The notes under the pieces are model-generated. The model saw only the letters and a list, made by a program, of their open reading frames with translations, ran no database searches and had not been told where the DNA came from. DNA of 7,033 nucleotides from an uncultured Oscillibacter sp. (GTDB lineage: Bacteria; Bacillota; Clostridia; Oscillospirales; Oscillospiraceae). The translations under genes were made by a program, and so were the position numbers. Of the stretch, positions 1-5,284 are shown piece by piece. The stretch spans positions 1 through 7,033 of the forward strand of contig CAMHDB010000095.1 of assembly GCA_946183715.1 (NCBI GenBank), written 5' to 3'. Positions within the stretch are counted from its first letter, which is position 1, and each line of letters starts with the position of its first letter.

Positions 1-728
1 ATCGCGACATACGACAGCCGCTCGCAGAACTGGAACGCGAACTCCCCGATAGTCGACACGCTCTCCGGGAGGCGGATTTCCGGCAGGTTCTTGCAGAACT
101 GGAAAGCGAAGTCACCGATTTCCGACACGCCGTCGGGAATCGTCACGCGTTCGAGGTTCTCGCAGAACGCGAACGCCGAATTGCCGACAGCCGTCACGCC
201 GTCCGGAATCCGGATTGCCGTCAGAGCCTTGCAGAAGGCGAACGTAAAGTCGCCGATTTCGGTCAGGCCTCGCGGGAGTTCGACGCCCGTCAGACTGTGG
301 CAGTCGCGGAAGGCCCAGCCGCCGATTTGCGCCACGCCCGGCGGGATTCGCAAATCTTTCAGCGCCGTACAGCCCTGAAACGCCGAACCGCCGATAAACG
401 TCAGGGTGTCCGGGAGTTCGACGCGTTCCAGCGCGGGGCAGTCCTGAAACGCACAGCCCCCGATTTGCGTCACGCTCGCCGGAATCCGCGCGCTTTTCAG
501 GTTTTTATGCCCGTAGAAGGCCAGCAGTCCGACGCCCGACACGCCCTCCCTGACGATAAGCGACGTGACTTTCTCCGGCCCCCACGGCGCGCCAATCATG
601 CCGTCGACGGCCCCCGTACCCGACAGCGTCAGCGTACCGGAAGCGTCGAGCGTCCACGACAGCCCCTCCGCCGTCCCCGACGCCGTTTTGCGCATACGCT
701 GGAATAATTTCAGTTGCGGGTTGTCCAC
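1..728 (-). CDS. LRR_5 (BspA-like) leucine-rich repeat protein, C-terminus outside window
   Basis: The visible 242 residues begin at a GTG (726-728) placed 7 nt after an AGGGAG Shine-Dalgarno; an in-frame ATG lies at residue 12. Residues 22-40 read GLSWTLDASGTLTLSGTGA, the beta-rich segment that commonly precedes LRR_5 repeats in clostridial proteins. From residue 63 eight repeats follow with an exact 23-residue period (starts at 63, 86, 109, 132, 155, 178, 201, 224), each of the form VxxIGxxAFxxCxxLxxVxIPxx, which is the LRR_5/BspA pattern. Such proteins usually act in surface adhesion or protein binding. No signal peptide is visible at either start, so this one may be cytoplasmic or exported another way. 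No stop occurs before position 1, so the C-terminal part is missing. It lies 41 nt downstream of the small unknown gene and may be co-transcribed with it. Family call firm, function not. Confidence 0.88.
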   Translation of the reverse strand, partial: MDNPQLKLFQRMRKTASGTAEGLSWTLDASGTLTLSGTGAVDGMIGAPWGPEKVTSLIVREGVSGVGLLAFYGHKNLKSARIPASVTQIGGCAFQDCPALERVELPDTLTFIGGSAFQGCTALKDLRIPPGVAQIGGWAFRDCHSLTGVELPRGLTEIGDFTFAFCKALTAIRIPDGVTAVGNSAFAFCENLERVTIPDGVSEIGDFAFQFCKNLPEIRLPESVSTIGEFAFQFCERLSYVA

Positions 729-769
729 GGATTCACTCCCTTTCTGAAAATTGATTTTTGCGCAAGTGA

Positions 770-1060
770 TTATTTCCGCAAAAACAATTTTGCATATTGG
801 TTTTTGGAGTGCGTCCAATCCGGAAGTGGCTTTTCAGCCAGAAAGCACCATCTTATCAAATCCGCGCGGTAACCTTCAAATGTCTTCGCCTTTATTTCAT
901 AATCGCAGATATTCCAGCTCTCAAACATTTTTTTATAGCCCCCATACAGGGGAAAACTCTCTTTCATGTTGGCGCGCCGCACAATCCGGTTGGCATAACG
1001 CTTTGAGTATCTGCTTTTTCTATCTCCGCAACGGGGCATATGCTTATAGGAGCGGCTCAT
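770..1060 (-). CDS. Small conserved hypothetical protein (MSRSYK...CGD family), 96 aa
   Basis: The 96-residue product is very basic at its N-terminus (MSRSYKHMPRCGDRKSRYSK, then KRYANRIVRR) and has a central ESWNICDYE motif (residues 47-55), followed by an aromatic-rich C-terminus. I recognise this as a pattern seen in short uncharacterised proteins of Firmicutes, often in accessory or phage-like regions; no function is known to me. The frame stays open upstream to 1213, but that extension runs through the CYTH gene end and a palindrome. The ATG at 1058-1060 preceded by GGAAGTGGTGA is preferred; a GTG at 1067-1069 is a less likely alternative. A TATACT box at 1090-1095 could give it its own promoter. 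The gene is visibly more AT-rich than the CYTH and PrsW genes upstream, a hint of separate origin. Confidence 0.75.
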   Translation of the reverse strand: MSRSYKHMPRCGDRKSRYSKRYANRIVRRANMKESFPLYGGYKKMFESWNICDYEIKAKTFEGYRADLIRWCFLAEKPLPDWTHSKNQYAKLFLRK

Positions 1061-1089
1061 AATCGTCACCACTTCCTTTCTAATCCATA

Positions 1090-1095
1090 AGTATA
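1090..1095 (-). promoter_or_regulatory. Possible -10 box for the small unknown gene
   Basis: The minus strand reads TATACT here, about 30 nt before the ATG of the 96-aa gene. No good -35 is present; the position 17 nt upstream falls inside the palindrome at 1104-1119. This is a tentative call: the gene could instead be read from the upstream operon. Confidence 0.3.
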
Positions 1096-1103
1096 CGGCG
1101 TTT

Positions 1104-1119
1104 CCCCGCATATGCGGGG
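1104..1119. repeat. Perfect 16-bp palindrome CCCCGCATATGCGGGG
   Basis: This perfect dyad lies 5 nt after the CYTH stop codon. It is not followed by a T-run on the minus strand (GAAACGCC follows), so it is a poor classical terminator. On the plus strand it is followed by CATTCTTATTTT. It may be a partial terminator or RNA 3' end for the barnase-CYTH operon, or an operator at the -35 position of the next gene. Confidence 0.5.
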
Positions 1120-1124
1120 CATTC

Positions 1125-1577
1125 TTATTTTGGAAGACCGTCCCGGCTAAGGGCGGCGTTGGTGTAGGCGGGGTCGAACGTGACTTCCCGCCCGAACCAG
1201 TCCGGCGCGACAAACGCCTTTGCGGCGTCCTCCGTCACGAACTCCACCTCCGCCAGTACCAGCGGCGCAAGCGTGCCGTGGAAAATGTCCAGTTCGACGG
1301 TGTGCGCCCCCAGCGGGATACAATAGCGGTCTTTGACTATCCGGACGCCCTCCGTTTTCGACAACAGCCGCGCGTAGGCGTCCGGCGACAGTTCCAGCTC
1401 GAACTCCTCCCGCGCCAGCAGTCCGCGCCCCTTACAGGTCAGTACGTACCGCTCCCCGGCGCGGCGTATCCGGAGAACGGGGTCAGTGCAGATGTACGCC
1501 TGCTCCATGCGGACGCGCGGGAACGTGTCCAGCGCGTCCGGCAGGCGCGACACCAGAAATTTGCGTTCGATTTCCAT
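1125..1577 (-). CDS. CYTH-domain protein (triphosphate tunnel metalloenzyme), 150 aa
   Basis: The whole 150-residue protein is one CYTH domain, which normally binds triphosphate compounds and divalent metal inside a beta-tunnel and hydrolyses inorganic triphosphate, thiamine triphosphate or similar substrates; the substrate cannot be told from sequence. It opens with the signature EIERKFLV (E2, E4, K6), followed by LRIRR (R36, R38), the lysine of LTCKG (K49), KDRY (R84), ELDIF (E95, D97) and AEVEF (E110, E112), which are the charged positions expected to line the tunnel. The end, WFGREVTFDPAYTNAALS, also fits the family. The ATG at 1575-1577 has GAGGGG just upstream and sits 8 nt after the PrsW stop; the longer open frame to 1763 overlaps PrsW and is rejected. 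It is the fourth gene of the barnase-barstar-PrsW operon. Confidence 0.93.
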   Translation of the reverse strand: MEIERKFLVSRLPDALDTFPRVRMEQAYICTDPVLRIRRAGERYVLTCKGRGLLAREEFELELSPDAYARLLSKTEGVRIVKDRYCIPLGAHTVELDIFHGTLAPLVLAEVEFVTEDAAKAFVAPDWFGREVTFDPAYTNAALSRDGLPK

Positions 1578-1585
1578 GACGCCCC

Positions 1586-2329
1586 TCACAATCCGCGTAC
1601 AATGGGCCGGTCGGTTTCGGATTCGCGCTTGATAGTCCGCCACGCCCCGGCGAACATCAGCAACACGAATACCAAAAACGTCCCGGTGGCGAAGGCCGTG
1701 CCCGACATGGCACAGGCGTCGTAGAAGCCGTGCAGAAAGACGGCAATCAGGTACCCGGCCCACAGGCTGAATAAGGCGCTAATATGGTGTCCGCGGTTTT
1801 CGCGGAGCCGCGCGCGCCCGTAGTACATGCCCATAAAGACCGAGAAGGAGAGGTGTCCGGGGATGGCGAGTACGGCGCGGGGGAGCGCCACGGAGAGGCC
1901 GTAGCCGAAAATATAGTAGAGGTTCTCGAAGGCGGCGAAGCCCAGCGACACGAACGCCGAATACACCACGCCGTCGAAGCGGTAGTTGAACGAGGGGTGA
2001 TTCCAAGTGGTATTTTTCAGGAAGAAGAACTTGACGCCTTCCTCAATCACGGCGACGACGAGGAATGCCAACAGCACGGTGTAAAGGGGGTCGCCCTGAT
2101 AGAGAAAGCGTTTGAGTATCCATTCCCCGAGGCCTTCCAGCACACTCGAAAGCAACGCCGCGACGACGCCCGAGAGTATCAGTAGAAACAGCAGTCCGGG
2201 CGGTTCGGGTTCCACGGTGTCGTGACAGTAGATGTAGTGGAGCAGGAAGGCGGCGGGGAGAAGGGCGGCGAGGATGTAAACCACCGCCACCGGGAGCACC
2301 GGCGAAAGCTGAGGAACTGTAAAGAACAA
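1586..2329 (-). CDS. PrsW-family intramembrane metalloprotease, TTG start, 247 aa
   Basis: A multi-pass membrane protein with about seven hydrophobic segments and all three PrsW hallmarks: EExxK (E96, E97, K100 in IEEGVKFFF), FxxxE (F131 to E135 in GFAAFENLYY) and HxxxD (H200 to D204 in LHGFYDA), plus a further histidine at H159 (IPGHLSF). PrsW of Bacillus subtilis makes the first cut in the anti-sigma factor RsiW; the substrate here is unknown, and no sigma/anti-sigma pair is in the window. The start is taken as TTG (2327-2329) because AGGAGG lies exactly 5 nt upstream (2335-2340), clear of the barstar stop at 2349. An upstream in-frame ATG at 2410 would overlap barstar and lacks such a site. 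It is the third gene of the operon; whether it acts on the neighbouring lipoprotein ribonuclease is only a hypothesis. Confidence 0.9.
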   Translation of the reverse strand: MFFTVPQLSPVLPVAVVYILAALLPAAFLLHYIYCHDTVEPEPPGLLFLLILSGVVAALLSSVLEGLGEWILKRFLYQGDPLYTVLLAFLVVAVIEEGVKFFFLKNTTWNHPSFNYRFDGVVYSAFVSLGFAAFENLYYIFGYGLSVALPRAVLAIPGHLSFSVFMGMYYGRARLRENRGHHISALFSLWAGYLIAVFLHGFYDACAMSGTAFATGTFLVFVLLMFAGAWRTIKRESETDRPIVRGL

Positions 2330-2348
2330 AAGCGCCTCCTTGTACGTG

Positions 2349-2639
2349 TCAGACCTTATCCGAGCGGGATTCCAGCGTGAGGCGGAAGTGCGGGTTTTCG
2401 GCGGCGACATCCCGCAGGACGGATATCAGCGAACGCGCGTAGCCGCCGAGAGCCTCTTCCAGCCGTCCGGGGTGGAGCAGGCGAAGCTCCGTGTCCTGTT
2501 TGGATTCCGTGAGGCAGTCGTAGAGCGCGTCGAGGTTGCGCCCGTACCATGTCGGCAGGTTCAGCGCGCGGATTAAGGCGTCGTGCAATTCGTCTCTGGT
2601 GCGGATGTTGCCGCCCTCCATGACCGTAATCATCATCAT
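2349..2639 (-). CDS. Barstar-family ribonuclease inhibitor, 96 aa
   Basis: Cytoplasmic inhibitor expected to cap the active site of the barnase-type ribonuclease encoded just upstream (18 nt away), protecting the producer before export. The centre reads WYGRNLDALYDCLTE (31-45), matching the inhibitory helix and loop of barstar; D37 and D41 correspond to barstar Asp35 and Asp39, the latter being the main contact to the ribonuclease catalytic pocket. Differences at other interface positions are W31 for Tyr29, R34 for Glu32, Y40 for Trp38 and D77 for Glu76. The length is close to barstar's 89-90 residues. The start is the first of three tandem ATGs (2637-2639), 8 nt after AAGGGGG; the next two ATGs cannot be excluded. 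Gene order toxin then inhibitor matches other exported ribonuclease modules. Confidence 0.93.
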   Translation of the reverse strand: MMMITVMEGGNIRTRDELHDALIRALNLPTWYGRNLDALYDCLTESKQDTELRLLHPGRLEEALGGYARSLISVLRDVAAENPHFRLTLESRSDKV

Positions 2640-2657
2640 TGTAAATACCCCCTTGTG

Positions 2658-3302
2658 TCAAGGCGTCCCGTAAAGGAGCGTGAATGTGTTGTAGTGGTCG
2701 GCGGTGTAGTAAATCAGGCCGTCGTCGGAGTAGACAAGTCTCTCCGCGCCTCGACTTCTCGCGCCGAGCGTGTTAATGTCGCATTCCTGATAGGTGCGGT
2801 CGGTGGGCAGGAGTTTCTCGTAGTTGCCGAACCTGTCACCGCCGATACACTTCCCGGGGGCGTAGTCCTCCAGAGAGCCGCCGCTCCAGCCGAGTGACTG
2901 CGCCTGTTTTTTCGTGATAAAGTTCCCGGGCAGGCGTCCGTACAGGTGCAGGTACAGCGCGACATCATCCTTTGTGGTATACGCGCCGTCCTCCGGGAGT
3001 TCGTCCGGGACGGGCGAGGGTTCGTCGGGCGCGTCGGGGACGGTCGCGCCGTCCGTCCACGCGGCGTCGGCGTCCCATTCCGGGACTTGCGCGGCGTCGC
3101 TATTCCACTCCGGCGCGTCTACGTCCCATTCCGGGGCGTAGGTATCCGATTCCGACGCCGCCGCTTCCCCGGCTACCGCGGCGCGTACCGTGTCGAGTAA
3201 ATCGGGCGACTCCGTCTGTGCGGCCTCCGGCGCGCCGCCCCCGCAGGCCGTCAGGCACAGCGTCGCCAGACACAACAGCCATATGCAAAGCCTCTTTTTC
3301 AT
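2658..3302 (-). CDS. Lipoprotein with C-terminal barnase-type ribonuclease domain, 214 aa
   Basis: A secreted, lipid-anchored guanyl-specific ribonuclease is predicted. Residues 1-20 are a lipoprotein signal (MKKRLCIWLL, then lipobox LTAC with C20). Residues 21-108 are a Pro/Ala/Asp/Glu-rich linker with three PEW(D/N) motifs near 57, 64 and 74. Residues 109-212 align along barnase: VALYLHLYGRLPGNFITK, APGKCIGGD, YQECDIN and TADHYNTF. Catalytic equivalents are present: E173 (Glu73), R184 (Arg83), R188 (Arg87), H203 (His102) and K131 (Lys27); E162 matches guanine-binding Glu60. Arg59 is replaced by Y161. The ATG follows a perfect AGGAGGTG. It is the first gene of the operon and is followed by its barstar. 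It could act on competitors or on extracellular RNA; the target is unknown. Confidence 0.93.
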   Translation of the reverse strand: MKKRLCIWLLCLATLCLTACGGGAPEAAQTESPDLLDTVRAAVAGEAAASESDTYAPEWDVDAPEWNSDAAQVPEWDADAAWTDGATVPDAPDEPSPVPDELPEDGAYTTKDDVALYLHLYGRLPGNFITKKQAQSLGWSGGSLEDYAPGKCIGGDRFGNYEKLLPTDRTYQECDINTLGARSRGAERLVYSDDGLIYYTADHYNTFTLLYGTP

Positions 3303-3334
3303 TAGGCACCTCCTAAATAGCGCGTTCCGCCGCT

Positions 3335-3343
3335 ATCATAGCA
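3335..3343 (-). promoter_or_regulatory. Extended -10 promoter of the barnase-barstar-PrsW-CYTH operon
   Basis: The minus strand reads TGCTATGAT, an extended -10 (TGn TATGAT), 32 nt before the barnase ATG, leaving a short leader containing AGGAGGTG. No convincing -35 is seen (TTTTC stretch only), as is usual for TGn-type promoters. It diverges from the plus-strand promoter at 3407-3435. Confidence 0.55.
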
Positions 3344-3354
3344 CAGTTTCCCGG

Positions 3355-3391
3355 AAAAGAAAAGTCCCTCTACGCTGATTCGCCGGGACTT
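3355..3391 (-). terminator. Hairpin with T-tract at the left edge of the cassette array
   Basis: On the minus strand AAGTCCC (3391-3385) pairs with GGGACTT (3368-3362) over a 16-nt loop and runs into TTCTTTT (3361-3355), the form of an intrinsic terminator. No minus-strand gene now ends here. One arm belongs to the repeat that heads all three cassettes and the other to the flank, so the structure may be accidental or a relic of the terminator of the gene now at 5350. Confidence 0.4.
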
Positions 3392-3435
3392 CGGCAAAAT
3401 GACGAATTGACATCAGACTATGTGTCTGGTATAAT
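3384..3435 (+). repeat. Cassette head repeat, copy A (with promoter)
   Basis: This 52-nt block matches 5037-5088 at 49 positions, covering CGGGACTTCGGCAAAA, GACGAA, TTGACA, the spacer and TATAAT. Its first 24 nt are identical to 4156-4179. Homology to the other copies stops sharply to the left of 3384, where the chromosomal flank begins. Confidence 0.85.
3407..3435 (+). promoter_or_regulatory. Consensus sigma-A promoter of cassette 1
   Basis: TTGACA (3407-3412), a 17-nt spacer and TATAAT (3430-3435) preceded by TGG form a perfect -35/-10 with extended -10. The predicted transcript starts near 3442. The spacer holds an inverted repeat, CAGAC (3414-3418) and GTCTG (3424-3428), which could be an operator. 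Confidence 0.85.
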
Positions 3436-3477
3436 TTCCAAGGACGAGTGACAAATCGAAAGTTGAAAGGAATCACC

Positions 3478-4122
3478 ATGAAACAAGGCATAAATCCCAA
3501 TCCTAATACTGTTCATCCGATAGCCGGATATGAAAAGGAAATCTACGTCAAGCCTACAATCAGGAATCCTAATATTCTTGTGGGAGATTTTACCTACATT
3601 GCGGATTCCGAATTTGAAAGCCATGTGACGCACCATTACGAATGGAATGGAGATAAATTGATTATCGGGAAGTTCTGCCAAATCGCGGCTGGCGTCGAAT
3701 TTGTCATGAATGGCGCAAACCATCAGATGAACGCGGTTTCGACTTTCCCCTTTTATACCTTGGAGGGCTGGGATATGAATCCGCCCGCAATGTCTGATTT
3801 GCCTTTCAAAGGCGACACCGTGATTGGTAATGACGTATGGATTGGACAGAACGCGGTCATTCTTCCCGGTGTGCATATTGGGGACGGCGCTATTATCGGC
3901 GCAAACAGCGTTGTGGGCGGAGAAGTTTCACCCTATACAATCGTGATTGGAAATCCGGCGCGGGAACTCCGCAAACGCTTTGACGATGAGTTAATTCATC
4001 TGATGCTTAAACTCCGTTGGTGGGATAAGAGCATTGAGGAAATTGATACTTTGATTCCAATTTTATCCTGTGGTGATTTGGAAAAGGCGAAAGCTGAGAT
4101 TACCGCACTTCTGCGACAGTAA
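3478..4122 (+). CDS. Vat-type xenobiotic acetyltransferase (left-handed beta-helix), 214 aa
   Basis: A hexapeptide-repeat acetyltransferase that would transfer acetyl from acetyl-CoA to a hydroxyl of a drug-like substrate; the closest known relatives inactivate streptogramin A. The Vat pattern is followed along the whole length: HPIAGYEKEIYVKP (13-26), VGDFTYI (35-41), GDKLIIGKFCQI (58-69), FVMNGANHQMN (75-85) with the expected catalytic histidine H82, STFPFYTLEGW, LPFKGDTVIGNDVWIG (108-123), ILPGVHIGDGAIIGANSVV (128-146), GNPARELRKRF and RWWD. The length matches the roughly 210-residue family. ATG 3478 is chosen because AAAGGAA precedes it and the promoter predicts a 36-nt leader; a GTG at 3448 would leave about 6 nt. 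It is cassette 1 of the array and is visibly more AT-rich than neighbouring chromosomal genes. Actual resistance cannot be concluded from sequence; related acetyltransferases of this family also exist without such activity. Confidence 0.9.
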   Translation: MKQGINPNPNTVHPIAGYEKEIYVKPTIRNPNILVGDFTYIADSEFESHVTHHYEWNGDKLIIGKFCQIAAGVEFVMNGANHQMNAVSTFPFYTLEGWDMNPPAMSDLPFKGDTVIGNDVWIGQNAVILPGVHIGDGAIIGANSVVGGEVSPYTIVIGNPARELRKRFDDELIHLMLKLRWWDKSIEEIDTLIPILSCGDLEKAKAEITALLRQ

Positions 4123-4126
4123 ATCC

Positions 4127-4179
4127 CAGTTTATGGGGCCGCCCTGTTTGCGGGGCGGGACTTCGGCAAAATGACGAAT
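4127..4179 (+). repeat. Cassette junction repeat, copy B
   Basis: This is a tail (CAGTTTAT, GGGCCGCCC, TGTTT) fused to a head (CGGGACTTCGGCAAAA, GACGAAT). It differs from copy C (5008-5060) at 3 of 53 positions and begins 4 nt after the TAA of the Vat-type gene. CCGCCC can pair with GGGCGG over an 8-nt loop, but GACTTCGG follows instead of a T-run, so termination is probably weak. Confidence 0.88.
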
Positions 4180-4200
4180 ATTACGGGCGCAACATCGTGG

Positions 4201-4206
4201 TATAAT
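4201..4206 (+). promoter_or_regulatory. -10 element of cassette 2
   Basis: TATAAT preceded by TGG gives an extended -10 like the other cassettes. The upstream sequence diverges from copies A and C directly after GACGAA, and the -35 position reads TATTAC rather than TTGACA, so this promoter should be weaker or depend on the extended -10. Read-through from cassette 1 is possible. Confidence 0.6.
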
Positions 4207-4247
4207 ATGGGAATGACAGGAAGAAAATCGGAATTTAGGTGACGCGA

Positions 4248-5003
4248 ATGGATAAATTAGCCCCCACAAGCTACAAGACTATGATTCCATACATTGATAA
4301 GACGACTTGCGGCGTAGTTTACCCGCTTTCCATAGTCGAATCAACGCAACGAGGGGAAGTTTACACGGACGGTAATTCGGCGTTGTTTTGGCATTACAGC
4401 GGTTTCGCGTTCCTTTACGGCGTATGTGACGATAATTTTCTAAACCGCGTATATGAAAACTTCCTAAGCGCTGACAGCATAACGCCAAGACGTTTTATTC
4501 TGTTTGTGACACACGAACCAGTAAAGCGGTTCTTTGGGAGCAAAGATAACGTCGTATCGGGAAAGCGCTATTTTTTTGAATATCCGAACAGTTATTCTTC
4601 AAGAAGCGGGGCATTGCCCGCAAATCTTGAAATGCGTGAAATCAACGGAGAACTGTTTGACAAGACGGAAGGCACCGTCACGCCGCGATTTTCATGGGCA
4701 AACTCGTCTGAGTTTCTGGACAAAGGCAAAGGGTATTGCATTACGGACGGCAAAAGGACGGTGGCTTGGGCTTTTGCCGCCGCAATCAGTACGGGGGAAA
4801 TCGACATAGGAATAGAAACGAGGGAGGGGTATCGGCATTTGGGCTTGGGTACGGCTGTAGCCGAACAGATGATAAAGTATTGCTTTGAGCAGCATAAACG
4901 TCCTGTTTGGGCTTGTAACGCAAGCAATGCGATGTCGCAAAGACTGGCGGAAAAATTAGGGTTTCAGAAAGTTTCAGAATGCAATACTTTCAAAAAACGC
5001 TAA
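4248..5003 (+). CDS. GNAT-family acetyltransferase, ZmaR-like, 251 aa
   Basis: A predicted cytoplasmic acetyl-CoA-dependent N-acetyltransferase. Its C-terminal third is a typical GNAT core: VAWAFAAAISTGEIDIGIET (172-191), the acetyl-CoA loop YRHLGLGTA (R196, G199, G201), then a helix to CNASNAMSQRLAEKLGF (223-239). The N-terminal 120 residues have no obvious GNAT motif; this two-part layout and length resemble the GNAT group that includes zwittermicin A resistance protein ZmaR, so a role in self-protection or modification of an amine compound is plausible but unproven. ATG 4248 follows AGGTG with 6 nt spacing; an in-frame GTG at 4239 overlaps that ribosome-binding site and is rejected. It is cassette 2 of the array; its TAA lies 4 nt before repeat copy C. 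Confidence 0.85.
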   Translation: MDKLAPTSYKTMIPYIDKTTCGVVYPLSIVESTQRGEVYTDGNSALFWHYSGFAFLYGVCDDNFLNRVYENFLSADSITPRRFILFVTHEPVKRFFGSKDNVVSGKRYFFEYPNSYSSRSGALPANLEMREINGELFDKTEGTVTPRFSWANSSEFLDKGKGYCITDGKRTVAWAFAAAISTGEIDIGIETREGYRHLGLGTAVAEQMIKYCFEQHKRPVWACNASNAMSQRLAEKLGFQKVSECNTFKKR

Positions 5004-5007
5004 CTTT

Positions 5008-5060
5008 CAGTTTATCGGGCCGCCCTGTTTCCGGGGCGGGACTTCGGCAAAACGACGAAT
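5008..5060 (+). repeat. Cassette junction repeat, copy C
   Basis: Same 53-nt tail-head fusion as 4127-4179 with 50 identities, beginning 4 nt after the TAA of the GNAT gene. Similarity to copy A continues through TTGACA and TATAAT to 5088, so the head repeat of cassettes 1 and 3 includes the whole promoter. Confidence 0.88.
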
Positions 5061-5088
5061 TGACATCAGCCTGTGTGTCTGGTATAAT
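5060..5088 (+). promoter_or_regulatory. Consensus sigma-A promoter of cassette 3
   Basis: TTGACA (5060-5065), 17 nt and TATAAT (5083-5088) with TGG in front, nearly identical to the cassette 1 promoter. The dyad in the spacer is retained with one mismatch (CAGCC, 5 nt, GTCTG). The following leader, TGACAAGCGAAAA, also resembles that of cassette 1. Confidence 0.85.
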
Positions 5089-5135
5089 CCCACGGTGACA
5101 AGCGAAAAACCGGAATTATCATCGGAGGTGTTCAG

Positions 5136-5280
5136 ATGAAAAATAAAGTGTGCGATATTCGCGCTGATATGCCCGTTTCCGTCGCAATTTGGCGTTTCAT
5201 GGGTAGTGTGGAGAGTAGTCATGGGCGCGCTTGGCTGTGCGTCGCTTGCTTTGGGCGTTTACCAAACAGTCAAGCAATAA
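5136..5280 (+). pseudogene. Tiny membrane-protein gene of cassette 3, apparent +1 frameshift
   Basis: ATG 5136 has a near-perfect GGAGGTG 5 nt upstream, so a gene clearly starts here. Read straight, it gives 52 residues ending at TAG 5292-5294, inside the tail repeat, with an unconvincing C-terminus. In the other cassettes the stop is always TAA 4 nt before CAGTTTAT; here such a TAA (5278-5280) is in the +1 frame, whose end reads MGALGCASLALGVYQTVKQ, a good membrane segment. Dropping one G from the GGG at 5201-5203 joins the frames into a 47-residue protein beginning MKNKVCDIRADMPVSVAIWR with a hydrophobic stretch from about 21 to 41. Either a sequencing error, a decaying gene or slippage could explain this. 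I do not recognise the family and suggest no function. Confidence 0.5.
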
Positions 5281-5284
5281 ATTC

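Noticed and set aside
1..728. The 69-nt DNA periodicity as a non-coding tandem repeat
   Set aside because: It is fully explained by the 23-residue LRR_5 protein repeats.
755..784. Inverted repeat TTTTTGCG / CGCAAAAA as a terminator
   Set aside because: On the minus strand the stem starts with T and ends with A-run, overlaps the end of the coding region, and lacks a following T-run.
770..1213. Longer 147-residue version of the small unknown protein
   Set aside because: The extension runs through the end of the CYTH gene and the palindrome, is Pro/Thr-rich junk, and the internal ATG at 1058-1060 matches the usual N-terminus of the family.
1125..1763. Longer 212-residue version of the CYTH protein
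   Set aside because: The added N-terminus overlaps the PrsW gene; the family signature EIERKF begins at ATG 1575-1577 behind GAGGGG.
2356..2661. Minus-strand 101-residue frame overlapping barstar
   Set aside because: It is a shadow frame; the barstar frame has clear family motifs and the better ribosome-binding site.
4127..5060. Integron attC sites
   Set aside because: No RYYYAAC/GTTRRRY core pair could be found in the junction repeats, no integrase is in the window, and each unit has its own promoter. Only the general layout is integron-like.
5007..5222. Minus-strand frames ending FAEVPPRKQGGPIN (also 4063-4269)
   Set aside because: They arise because the junction repeat is open on its reverse strand; the rest overlaps the real plus-strand genes and shows no coding pattern.
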